Assembly: GCF_021228795.1 (NCBI RefSeq)
Contig: NZ_CP089309.1
Coordinates: forward strand, 2,604,001 to 2,668,000
From: Thiocapsa bogorovii
GTDB taxonomy: Bacteria > Pseudomonadota > Gammaproteobacteria > Chromatiales > Chromatiaceae
Reading direction: 5' to 3'
Length of the DNA: 64,000 nucleotides
In this document: positions 16,186 to 24,735 of the stretch, piece after piece
How the letters are laid out: each line of letters starts with the position of its first letter
How positions within the stretch are numbered: position 1 is the stretch's first letter
The notes under the pieces: generated by a model
Seen by the model: only the letters and a program-made list of their open reading frames with translations
Database searches by the model: none
What the model was told of the DNA's origin: nothing
Program-made: the position numbers and the translations under genes

Positions 16186-17849
16186 ATGCTCTCGCCGCCG
16201 ACCCCGGGGAAAAGCCCGATCTCCTCGGTCGAGCCCAAATCCACGTCCGGCCCGGGCATCGTCACGGGCTCCCCCTCGACGGGGCTGGACCCCGAGCCGC
16301 GTTCGGAGACCTCGCGTAGCGTCAAGCTGCGCGCCTATATCCTGATCTTCCTCCTGATCTTCGGCCTGACACCGCTTGTCTTGGCCGTGCTGATCAACCT
16401 CCCGCTGGTGCTGGATCGCACCGCGATGTTCTACCAGCGCGCGTATCTGCAGAATCTGCGCGCGGACTTTCGTGATCTCGACCAGCATCTTGCCAGTCGC
16501 CATGAGATGATCCGGCTGCTCTCTAAGTTGCCCGAGCCCGGCCTGATCCTCGGCGAGCAGGGGGATGCGGATCAGATCGATGTCGCACGCGCTCGATACA
16601 CCGCCTGGATCAACCAGATCGTCGCCGATCAGCGCGACATCATTCAGATCCTCTTCGTCGGGGACGACGGTCAGGAGCGTTTCTGGCTGGCTCGCGATGC
16701 GCGCACGCAGGAATGGCGACCCACCGCCTCACCCCCGCAGGTCCCGAATCGCGCATTCCTGACCGCAGGGCTCGATCTACAATCCGGCGCGGTGATGGTC
16801 AGCCGAATCCGCATCGACCCGTTAGCGGGTGTTGAAGACCCGCGCCAGCTGATGACCCTGAGCCTGGTCAGCCGAATCGGCGGGGAGAAACCGGAAGACC
16901 CGCGAGGGGTGGTGGTGATGACCATCGATGTCGGTGGACTCGCCCAGTTCTATCGCGACACGCTCTGGGTGAATCACGACGGCAGCTATCTGCGTCCCGG
17001 TCAGCCCGCAAGCGGCCAGCCCGAGGCCTTCGACGCCTTCCCGGGCTTGGCCGAGATCTTTGCCGGCGGCACCCTCGCCGTCTGGAAGGGCCGCCAAGGC
17101 CGCCAGCTGCTCTGGGTGCCCATGTTCCTGACCGAGGACGGCGTGCCGCTATGGGTAGGTCGGGCGGTGGATCCCTCGCCAATCGAGGAGTTTCGCGACG
17201 CCTTGATCGTGCGTGTCCTCTCCATCATCTTCCTGCTGGTTTTGGTGGTGATGGTTCTGGCGCGATGGATCGCGGCACGTGCCGAGCATTTCGGCCAGGA
17301 GCTGCGGGGCGGCATCGGACAGGTGCTGCGCGACGGTCGACCGCTACGCTTCAGTTGGCGCGGACCGCGCGAGATCCGCGAGCTCGGCGAGCAGCTCACC
17401 GCGCTGGCGCAAACCCACGCCGAGCACCTTCAGGCGGCGCATGCCCATACCCGCGAGCTGGAGCGATCCAACCGGTACAAGTCTGAATTCCTGGCCAATG
17501 TCAGCCATGAGCTGCGCACGCCGCTGAACTCGATCCTCCTGCTCTCGAAGATGTTGGCCGCCGAGACCAGCGGGCTCAATCCGGGGCAGCGACGTCAAGC
17601 GCAGGTGATCCACGAGGCCGGGCGCGACCTGAGGACCATGATCGACAACATCCTGGACATCTCTCGGATCGAGGCGGGACATGTCGCAGTGACCTCGGAT
17701 TGGGTCGAGCTGCGTCCCATGCTGGAGGAGCTGATCGAGTTGGTCGAACCGATGGTGGTGGAGAAACCGGTGGTGCTCGACCTGAAGGTCGACCCGGACG
17801 CCGCGACGAGGGTCTATACGGACCGCGACAAGCTGCGACAGATCCTTAA
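16186..17849 (+). pseudogene. Hybrid sensor histidine kinase, 5' part (interrupted by IS copy 1)
   Basis: The product has an N-terminal Pro/Ser-rich tail and a transmembrane helix (about 50-70). A periplasmic sensor of about 290 residues, a second helix (about 345-365) and a HisKA domain with the phosphoacceptor in 'EFLANVSHELRTPLNSILLL' follow. It breaks after 'DRDKLRQIL'. The IS end then adds a few codons and a stop, giving a truncated protein with HisKA but no ATP-binding domain. Joined to 19589-20450 without the duplicated TTAA, the two parts form one 841-codon frame, so the gene was intact before insertion. A functional full-length kinase is not expected now. Confidence 0.92.
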
Positions 17850-19584
17850 CCCGGATGTTTCATAAACCGACACAGCCGACACTGGCCTCGCGGATTTGCG
17901 CGGCGCTGGGCGTCACCGAGGGCGATGACCGGGACGCCGCGGGGGTTGAATGGTGGAAATACCGAGCGGCAACGGGCTTGATCAACGGGGCACGAGTAGT
18001 TTTGTCGCCGCGCAGGCGTACGATGCCCTGCCCGAGGTGGGCATAGTCGTCGTGCGCGTGCTGAAATCCCCGTGCGGGGATGTATGTGCGTCTAGGCGGG
18101 CGCCGCCCGGGGCTGCGCGTTGAAGAGCCTCTCGGTGACCTGCTGCAACAGCGTCTTGACCGGACAGCTCGAGGGCAGGTGCAGGCGCACGCGGTCTTTG
18201 TACTGCACCACGCGCACGGCGAGCTTGAACAGTTTGATGATCACGGTGGCAGGCTGGGCGTTGGCCAGTTCCGTGCCGACGAGGACCTCGGTGCGCAGCG
18301 TTTGGTGCAAGACGTAAGCGGCGCAGGAGAAGAACAAGCGCATCTGATTGGCCAAGAAGGTGCTGTCGGAAGTGCGATCGCTGGCCAGATCGTTCTTGAT
18401 CATTTTGATGAAGTTCTCGTCCTGGCCGCGCGCGCAGTACAGATCGCGGTAGACGCACTCGGGACTGGGCAAGTCCAAGGAGGTGACGACGAAGCGGAGG
18501 TTGTCGCCGCGCGCCGTCACCTCGGCTTTGAGGATGGTCCGACACGCGCCGGGCCAGGAACCGGCACGGTAGTCAACCTCGTGGTAGGTGCGGGTCCGCT
18601 CGGGTACGTCGGCGTCGGCGCGCCGGGCGTTCTCGATGCGCAGCGCATGGAGCTTGCGGGCGTCGGCCAAGAACGGCTCGGCCCGTGGCGTGAGAGCCCG
18701 GTTACCCGCCAGGCCGAAGATGAAATCCGTCAACGGATCGGCCATCGCCAAGGCCATCAACTCGGGGTTGGAGAAGTGTCCGTCGCCGCGCAGGATGATG
18801 CGTGTGCGTGGCCACGCGGCCCGCAGCCGCTTGAGCACGCGCTTGAGGATCATCGCGTTCTCGGCGCCGGTGGGGCGCTTGCCGGGACGCAGCACCGCGG
18901 TGATGAACTTCCCCGAGAGGCCCTCGAAGAGAAACAGCGGCAAGTAGCAATGGTTGCCGTAGTGATGATTGTAGAACGCGAACTCCTGCTGGCCATGGGT
19001 GGCGTCTTCGGAGTGGTCCATATCGAGCACGATCACCTGCGGCGCCTTCGGGTAGCTGGCGATGAAGGCCTCGACGAAGGCCTGCGCCATGCGGTAGAGG
19101 TCGCGCGCGCCGACCCCATTCTCCAAACGCGAGAAGGTCGGCCCGCTGGCCAGGTCCGTCGTCGCATCCAGCGGCTTGCGCTCCAGCCCCAGCTTGAACA
19201 GCGCATCACGGCGCAGCGCATTGGCGTCGTTGCCGTCTTCGTAAGCACAGGCGATCTGGTAGACCCGTTGCGCGATCAGCTCACGCATCGGATGGGTGGT
19301 GTAGGACGGATGGCGCCAATCATCGATCGCTGCGCTCAACCGCTCGGTCAGGCCGATCTGCCGATCAACCCCGCGCAGAATCATGGGGCCAAAGTCAGAC
19401 GACATGGCGCCGCCGTCGAAGTCGCCGCGGACCGTGAAACCGGCGACCGGGGGAAAACGCAGCTGTTCCGGGGTAGACTCGGGCATGGGCGACCTCGTTT
19501 AGCTTCTTCCGAAGCGTTCTTGGCGGAACAGCCATTTTATCAATGGGTTGAACGAGAGTCGCCCTTTTTTATGAAATATTCGGG
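17850..19584 (-). mobile_element. IS1380-family insertion sequence, copy 1 (1735 bp)
   Basis: Terminal inverted repeats are CCCGGATGTTTCATAAA (17850-17866) and its imperfect complement at 19568-19584 (15 of 17 positions match). TTAA at 17846-17849 and 19585-19588 is the 4-bp target duplication. A single transposase gene runs on the minus strand. A palindrome at 18066-18081 (ATCCCCG/CGGGGAT) lies downstream of the transposase stop and may act as a terminator. Length, protein and antisense frames are identical in copies 2 and 3, indicating recent spread. Confidence 0.95.
18092..19486 (-). CDS. IS1380-family transposase (IS copy 1)
   Basis: A 464-residue DDE transposase. The first catalytic Asp lies in 'VIVLDMDHSEDATHGQ' and the second in 'IILRGDGHFSNPELMALA'. 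The Glu region is 'GQDENFIKMIKNDLASDRTS', followed by the family's 'NQMRLFFSCAAYVLHQ' helix. Length and motif order fit IS1380 (DDE_Tnp_1 group). GAGG about 8 nt before the ATG is the ribosome-binding site. The gene is intact, so the element should be able to move itself. Confidence 0.95.
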   Translation of the reverse strand: MPESTPEQLRFPPVAGFTVRGDFDGGAMSSDFGPMILRGVDRQIGLTERLSAAIDDWRHPSYTTHPMRELIAQRVYQIACAYEDGNDANALRRDALFKLGLERKPLDATTDLASGPTFSRLENGVGARDLYRMAQAFVEAFIASYPKAPQVIVLDMDHSEDATHGQQEFAFYNHHYGNHCYLPLFLFEGLSGKFITAVLRPGKRPTGAENAMILKRVLKRLRAAWPRTRIILRGDGHFSNPELMALAMADPLTDFIFGLAGNRALTPRAEPFLADARKLHALRIENARRADADVPERTRTYHEVDYRAGSWPGACRTILKAEVTARGDNLRFVVTSLDLPSPECVYRDLYCARGQDENFIKMIKNDLASDRTSDSTFLANQMRLFFSCAAYVLHQTLRTEVLVGTELANAQPATVIIKLFKLAVRVVQYKDRVRLHLPSSCPVKTLLQQVTERLFNAQPRAAPA

Positions 19585-20450
19585 TTAAGAACTTTCTTTC
19601 AAATGCCGTGAAGTTCACCGAGCAGGGCCGCATCACCCTCGCGGTCGAAGCGGGAGAGGATCGCCAAAAAGAGGTTGCACTCAGTGTCGCCGACACCGGA
19701 ATCGGGATCCCTCACGACAAACAGGACATCATCTTCGAGGCCTTCCAACAGGCCGACGGATCGACGCGCCGCCGCTACGGCGGCACAGGCCTGGGACTCT
19801 CCATCAGCCGAGAGCTCGCGCTCTTGCTCGGCGGACGGATCCAGGTCGAGAGCGCGCCGGGTGCCGGGGCCTGCTTCACCCTCGTCATGCCCGTCGCGGC
19901 CGTCGCTGTGGAGCAGGAAGGGATCGTCTCCGCGGCCGCACCCGCGAGCGCACATGTCACTCCCCTACCGCCCACGGACTCGCCCGGCGCGCTGCGCCCA
20001 ACCTCGGCCAGGGGTTCCGGCGCCGGCGCGAGCGGCGGCTGGGTCCTGATCGTCGAGCGCGACGTCAAAACCCTCGTGCAACTCGCCTCCGAGCTGTCGC
20101 GGCGAGGTCTTCGTATTCAAACCGCAGCCGATCTCGACGAGGCACTCGAGACCCTGCAGGAAGAGGGTGAAGGTTGCGAGCTGGTGCTGCTGGCGGCCGG
20201 GATGTCCGACGAAATGACCTGTGCTACGATTCAGACACTACTGAGCCGCAATGCGGGGCCGCATCCGGCCGTTGCCGTGCTCGGCGATCGATCGGCCAAG
20301 AACCGGGTTGCCGATTGCTTGGGTGCCGGTGCCGTGGAATTTCTCTCGAAACCCATCGATCCCGATCAACTTACGGCGCTGCTGGCCGAGGTGCTGCCGG
20401 AGAGACCCGTCCCGGAGGCATCCGCAGCGGCACCCGAACCGATCGTTTGA
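19585..20450 (+). pseudogene. Hybrid sensor histidine kinase, 3' part (HATPase plus degenerate receiver)
   Basis: Beginning with the second TTAA, the frame continues '[14 protein letters not shown]' (N box), then '[15 protein letters not shown]' and '[15 protein letters not shown]', which is the missing half of the ATP-binding domain. A linker leads to a receiver-like domain ('[14 protein letters not shown]', '[14 protein letters not shown]'). Where the phosphoacceptor Asp should stand, the sequence reads '[12 protein letters not shown]', with Ala at that place. The receiver was therefore already unable to take phosphate before the IS arrived, or it works as a pseudo-receiver. No start codon with a ribosome-binding site makes this piece an independent gene. 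Confidence 0.9.
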
Positions 20451-20500
20451 GCCGGCCGAGTCCCACTCGCGACGGTTCCGGGCGCACAAGGGCAGACGAC

Positions 20501-20883
20501 ATGACCCGCTACGCCGGCTTCAAGCTGCTGATCGTCGACGACCACGCTCATAATCTCTTTACGCTCCGGACCTTGATCGAGAGCGAGATGGATGTCGAGG
20601 TTCTCGAGGCCACTTCGGGACAAGACGCCATCGATCTGACCCATCGGCACCCCGACATCGACCTCATCATCCTCGATGTACAGATGCCCGAGATGGACGG
20701 CTTCGAGACCGCGTCCATGCTCAAATTGCGCAAGCGTACGCGCGATATCCCGATCATCTTCCTGACTGCGGCCTTCAAGTCGGAAGAGTTCCAGCAACGC
20801 GGATTCGCTGTCGGTGCTGTCGACTATCTGCTCAAGCCGATCGACGACAACCTTCTAATCAACAAGATCAGCACCTACTTTAG
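20501..20883 (+). pseudogene. REC-PAS regulator, 5' part (receiver domain; cut by IS copy 2)
   Basis: The ATG at 20501 opens a receiver with the acidic pair in 'LLIVDDHAHNL', phosphoacceptor Asp59 ('LIILDVQMPEMDGF') and Lys in 'DYLLKPIDDNLL'. The IS interrupts after 'LINKISTYF', just past the last receiver helix, and adds a few codons and a stop. A complete stand-alone CheY-like receiver of about 132 residues could therefore still be made. Joined to 22623-23112 without the second TTAG, it forms a continuous 290-codon gene. It follows the hybrid kinase by 50 bp, suggesting one signalling operon. Confidence 0.9.
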
Positions 20884-22618
20884 CCCGGATGTTTCATAAA
20901 CCGACACAGCCGACACTGGCCTCGCGGATTTGCGCGGCGCTGGGCGTCACCGAGGGCGATGACCGGGACGCCGCGGGGGTTGAATGGTGGAAATACCGAG
21001 CGGCAACGGGCTTGATCAACGGGGCACGAGTAGTTTTGTCGCCGCGCAGGCGTACGATGCCCTGCCCGAGGTGGGCATAGTCGTCGTGCGCGTGCTGAAA
21101 TCCCCGTGCGGGGATGTATGTGCGTCTAGGCGGGCGCCGCCCGGGGCTGCGCGTTGAAGAGCCTCTCGGTGACCTGCTGCAACAGCGTCTTGACCGGACA
21201 GCTCGAGGGCAGGTGCAGGCGCACGCGGTCTTTGTACTGCACCACGCGCACGGCGAGCTTGAACAGTTTGATGATCACGGTGGCAGGCTGGGCGTTGGCC
21301 AGTTCCGTGCCGACGAGGACCTCGGTGCGCAGCGTTTGGTGCAAGACGTAAGCGGCGCAGGAGAAGAACAAGCGCATCTGATTGGCCAAGAAGGTGCTGT
21401 CGGAAGTGCGATCGCTGGCCAGATCGTTCTTGATCATTTTGATGAAGTTCTCGTCCTGGCCGCGCGCGCAGTACAGATCGCGGTAGACGCACTCGGGACT
21501 GGGCAAGTCCAAGGAGGTGACGACGAAGCGGAGGTTGTCGCCGCGCGCCGTCACCTCGGCTTTGAGGATGGTCCGACACGCGCCGGGCCAGGAACCGGCA
21601 CGGTAGTCAACCTCGTGGTAGGTGCGGGTCCGCTCGGGTACGTCGGCGTCGGCGCGCCGGGCGTTCTCGATGCGCAGCGCATGGAGCTTGCGGGCGTCGG
21701 CCAAGAACGGCTCGGCCCGTGGCGTGAGAGCCCGGTTACCCGCCAGGCCGAAGATGAAATCCGTCAACGGATCGGCCATCGCCAAGGCCATCAACTCGGG
21801 GTTGGAGAAGTGTCCGTCGCCGCGCAGGATGATGCGTGTGCGTGGCCACGCGGCCCGCAGCCGCTTGAGCACGCGCTTGAGGATCATCGCGTTCTCGGCG
21901 CCGGTGGGGCGCTTGCCGGGACGCAGCACCGCGGTGATGAACTTCCCCGAGAGGCCCTCGAAGAGAAACAGCGGCAAGTAGCAATGGTTGCCGTAGTGAT
22001 GATTGTAGAACGCGAACTCCTGCTGGCCATGGGTGGCGTCTTCGGAGTGGTCCATATCGAGCACGATCACCTGCGGCGCCTTCGGGTAGCTGGCGATGAA
22101 GGCCTCGACGAAGGCCTGCGCCATGCGGTAGAGGTCGCGCGCGCCGACCCCATTCTCCAAACGCGAGAAGGTCGGCCCGCTGGCCAGGTCCGTCGTCGCA
22201 TCCAGCGGCTTGCGCTCCAGCCCCAGCTTGAACAGCGCATCACGGCGCAGCGCATTGGCGTCGTTGCCGTCTTCGTAAGCACAGGCGATCTGGTAGACCC
22301 GTTGCGCGATCAGCTCACGCATCGGATGGGTGGTGTAGGACGGATGGCGCCAATCATCGATCGCTGCGCTCAACCGCTCGGTCAGGCCGATCTGCCGATC
22401 AACCCCGCGCAGAATCATGGGGCCAAAGTCAGACGACATGGCGCCGCCGTCGAAGTCGCCGCGGACCGTGAAACCGGCGACCGGGGGAAAACGCAGCTGT
22501 TCCGGGGTAGACTCGGGCATGGGCGACCTCGTTTAGCTTCTTCCGAAGCGTTCTTGGCGGAACAGCCATTTTATCAATGGGTTGAACGAGAGTCGCCCTT
22601 TTTTATGAAATATTCGGG
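20884..22618 (-). mobile_element. IS1380-family insertion sequence, copy 2 (1735 bp)
   Basis: It has the same ends as copy 1 (CCCGGATG at 20884, ATTCGGG ending at 22618). The 4-bp target duplication is TTAG at 20880-20883 and 22619-22622. It lies in the same orientation as copy 1, with 1299 bp between them. Its own matching duplication shows that it inserted independently. Confidence 0.95.
21126..22520 (-). CDS. IS1380-family transposase (IS copy 2)
   Basis: The product is identical over all 464 residues to the transposase at 18092-19486, with the same catalytic Asp/Asp/Glu motifs and start context. It is intact. Confidence 0.95.
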   Translation of the reverse strand: MPESTPEQLRFPPVAGFTVRGDFDGGAMSSDFGPMILRGVDRQIGLTERLSAAIDDWRHPSYTTHPMRELIAQRVYQIACAYEDGNDANALRRDALFKLGLERKPLDATTDLASGPTFSRLENGVGARDLYRMAQAFVEAFIASYPKAPQVIVLDMDHSEDATHGQQEFAFYNHHYGNHCYLPLFLFEGLSGKFITAVLRPGKRPTGAENAMILKRVLKRLRAAWPRTRIILRGDGHFSNPELMALAMADPLTDFIFGLAGNRALTPRAEPFLADARKLHALRIENARRADADVPERTRTYHEVDYRAGSWPGACRTILKAEVTARGDNLRFVVTSLDLPSPECVYRDLYCARGQDENFIKMIKNDLASDRTSDSTFLANQMRLFFSCAAYVLHQTLRTEVLVGTELANAQPATVIIKLFKLAVRVVQYKDRVRLHLPSSCPVKTLLQQVTERLFNAQPRAAPA

Positions 22619-23112
22619 TTAGGTTGATCGAAAAAGAGCGCGAGCTCAACCGCACGCTTGAGCAAACGGTCGCGCAACGCACGGCCGAGCTCGCCGAGGC
22701 GCGGCAGTACCTCGAGAACATCATCACCCATATGGGCGAAGCGCTCTTGGTCTTGGATCCGAGCGGCACCATCAAGCACACCAATCCGGCAGCCTGGAAG
22801 ATGCTCGGCTATGGCGAGGGCGATCTGCGCGGCATGTCCATCGGAGACGTGTTCGAAGAGGAAGGCGATGCCGAAGCCGGCGCCTTCATGGGAACCTGGC
22901 TCGAAGCGCTGATCCGCACCGGAGCCTTGAGCCGGATCGAGGCCCGTTTCATCGCCCGCGACGGGCGGCGGGTCCCGATTCTCTTCTCGAGGACCGCGGT
23001 GAAGGATCCGGAAGGACATATCAGCGATATCATCTGCATCGCAAAGGACATGACCGGCTATGTGCGGGTCGGGGAGAACGGGAACGCGAGAGCCCTGCCG
23101 ACAGGGGGATAA
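22619..23112 (+). pseudogene. REC-PAS regulator, 3' part (coiled coil and PAS)
   Basis: After the second TTAG the frame reads 'RLIEKERELNRTLEQ', a coiled coil extending through 'AQRTAELAEARQYLENI'. A PAS domain follows ('ALLVLDPSGTIKHTNPAAWK', 'GYGEGDLRGMSIGDVFEEE') and ends with the PAC-like 'ARDGRRVPILFSRTAVKD'. No kinase, GGDEF or DNA-binding domain follows the PAS, so the intact 290-residue protein was probably an adaptor or a truncated descendant of a larger kinase. The piece has no obvious start of its own. Confidence 0.85.
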
Positions 23113-23154
23113 GCAACGACACGATAAGATTGGAGCCCCTAGGGAGGAGCAAGA

Positions 23155-23493
23155 ATGAGTGAGCCGATGGTCCCCGAGATACCCGAAGACGATGAAAACA
23201 CGACCCTGACGGCCAACGCCCTGAAAGCCATGGCGCATCCGCTGCGATGGAAGATCCTCTGCTCGCTGGGCGACAAGGAGCTCTCCGTCGGGGAGATCGT
23301 CGATCGCACCGGGACCTCGCAGAGCAACATCTCCCAGCACCTGGAGCAACTACGCAACAAGAACATCGTCGTCGCCCGCAAGGAGGCCAATCGGATCTAT
23401 TACCGCATCCGCAACGACCAGTTGTTGGATCTGATCGGCATCATGCGCGACGTGCTGTGCCCGGCGAACCTGGATGACCGCTTCCCGAAATAG
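23155..23493 (+). CDS. ArsR-family regulator with a SqrR/BigR-like cysteine pair
   Basis: A 112-residue winged-helix repressor ('HPLRWKILCSLGDKELSV', 'TSQSNISQHLEQLRNKNIV', 'RKEANRIYYRIRNDQLL'). Cys36 in alpha-2 and Cys102 in the last helix are 66 residues apart, the same spacing I recall for Cys41/Cys107 of SqrR and Cys42/Cys108 of BigR. Those sense persulfide by forming an inter-cysteine polysulfide. The metal-site CxC of ArsR proper is absent. By analogy it may repress sulfide-responsive genes. It has a strong GGGAGGAGC ribosome-binding site. Its target is not evident from its neighbours. Confidence 0.8.
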   Translation: MSEPMVPEIPEDDENTTLTANALKAMAHPLRWKILCSLGDKELSVGEIVDRTGTSQSNISQHLEQLRNKNIVVARKEANRIYYRIRNDQLLDLIGIMRDVLCPANLDDRFPK

Positions 23494-23739
23494 GCCGCGG
23501 GTCCTGCGTCTCCTCCTACGTAGACCCAACGGCCGTCGGCTCTGACCGAACGCACGCCCGAAGGGAGTGAGTGGGCCTCCCGCCGTGTTCAAGTGACCTG
23601 CCGGAAATGCGTTGAGTCTCGTCGTTGTCGCAATCGAAAACGACCACCGCCTCAAAGGCGCCCTCTCGTCGCGTCGTTTTGCTCATTCTTGAACCGTTCC
23701 TGAGATAATGCTCGCCCACTCCACTCAGGACGATCCCAC

Positions 23740-24603
23740 ATGCTCGATCCCAACACCTGGTTCTCCGAGGTCGCCGCCGCGGACGGTACCGCCTTTTCGC
23801 TGCGTATCTCCTCGAAGCTCCACGAGGAGCAGAGCCCCTACCAGCACATCGAGATCTACGAGACCGAGGGCTTCGGCAATCTCATGGTGATCGACGGCTG
23901 CACCATGCTCTCGACCCGCGACAACTTTCTCTATCACGAGATGATGTCGCATCCGGCGCTGTTTACGCATCCGGATCCCAAGCGAGTCTGCATCATCGGG
24001 GGCGGCGACTGCGGAACCTTGCGCGAGGTGTTGAAGCACCCCGGCGTCGAGCAGGCGGTTCAAATCGACATCGACGAGCGGGTGACACGTCTCGCCGAGA
24101 TGTTTTTTCCGGAGCTCACCGCCTCAAACGGGGATGCGCGTGCGCACCTGTTGTTCGAGGACGGGGTGCGCTGGATCCAAGAGGCGGATGCCGGCAGTCT
24201 CGATATCATCATCGTCGACAGTACCGACCCGGTCGGACCCGCAGTCGGCCTCTTCACCAGCGAATTCTACGCTGACTGCCGACGCGCCTTGGGCGCGGGC
24301 GGAATTCTGGTTCAGCAGAGCGAATCCCCGCTGTATCACATCCGCATCTTGACCGAGATGCACACCGCGATGCGCAGTGCCGGCTTCTGCGACACCCGCA
24401 CACTCTTGTTTCCTCAACCGATCTATCCCTCCGGTTGGTGGAGCGCGACCATGGCGTGCACCGACCTTTCGCTCGGGGATTTTCGTGTCGAAGACGCCGC
24501 TCGCAAAGCGTTCGAAACCCTTTACTACAACGCCGAGATCCATCGCGCCGCCCTAGCGCAACCGGAGTTCTTTCGCCGTGCGCTCGCCGAGATCGCCGGC
24601 TGA
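23740..24603 (+). CDS. speE: Spermidine synthase (polyamine aminopropyltransferase)
   Basis: A 287-residue enzyme that transfers the aminopropyl group of decarboxylated SAM to putrescine. Motifs are 'SPYQHIEIYETEGFGNLM' near residue 30, 'VCIIGGGDCGTLREVLKHP' near 85 (the usual GGGDGG has one Gly changed to Cys), the acidic 'QIDIDERV', and catalytic Asp in 'IIIVDSTDPVGPA' near 150. The C-terminal 'PSGWWSATMAC' is typical. Length is normal for bacterial SpeE. It is a single gene convergent with the amt operon. Confidence 0.95.
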   Translation: MLDPNTWFSEVAAADGTAFSLRISSKLHEEQSPYQHIEIYETEGFGNLMVIDGCTMLSTRDNFLYHEMMSHPALFTHPDPKRVCIIGGGDCGTLREVLKHPGVEQAVQIDIDERVTRLAEMFFPELTASNGDARAHLLFEDGVRWIQEADAGSLDIIIVDSTDPVGPAVGLFTSEFYADCRRALGAGGILVQQSESPLYHIRILTEMHTAMRSAGFCDTRTLLFPQPIYPSGWWSATMACTDLSLGDFRVEDAARKAFETLYYNAEIHRAALAQPEFFRRALAEIAG

Positions 24604-24688
24604 GCTCGGTTGCTCGGACCTTCCCGCGGGTCGTGTGTCGGGACGAGCTGGAGAGAGGCCCGGCGCTCGGGATAGGGGCCAAAAAAAC

Positions 24689-24705
24689 GGGGCCCAGAGG
24701 GCCCC
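24689..24705 (-). terminator. Rho-independent terminator of the torF-glnK-amt operon
   Basis: A GGGGCCC-AGA-GGGCCCC stem-loop is followed, on the minus strand, by a run of seven T (24681-24687 is A7 on the plus strand). It sits 31 bp beyond the last amt stop codon. The plus strand has no T-run, so it chiefly serves the minus-strand operon. Confidence 0.85.
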
Positions 24706-24735
24706 GAAGAATTCACAACAGTGCAAAGCGGAGCA

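Noticed and set aside
18080-19588. A 502-codon open frame antisense to each IS transposase
   Set aside because: It is present in all three IS copies only because the copies are identical. It has the low-complexity Gly/Arg/Glu-rich composition of a GC-rich shadow frame and no ribosome-binding site.
17846-22622. IS copies 1 and 2 as the arms of a composite transposon
   Set aside because: Each copy has its own matching target duplication (TTAA and TTAG), and the outer flanks do not match each other. The DNA between them also belongs to the interrupted host genes.
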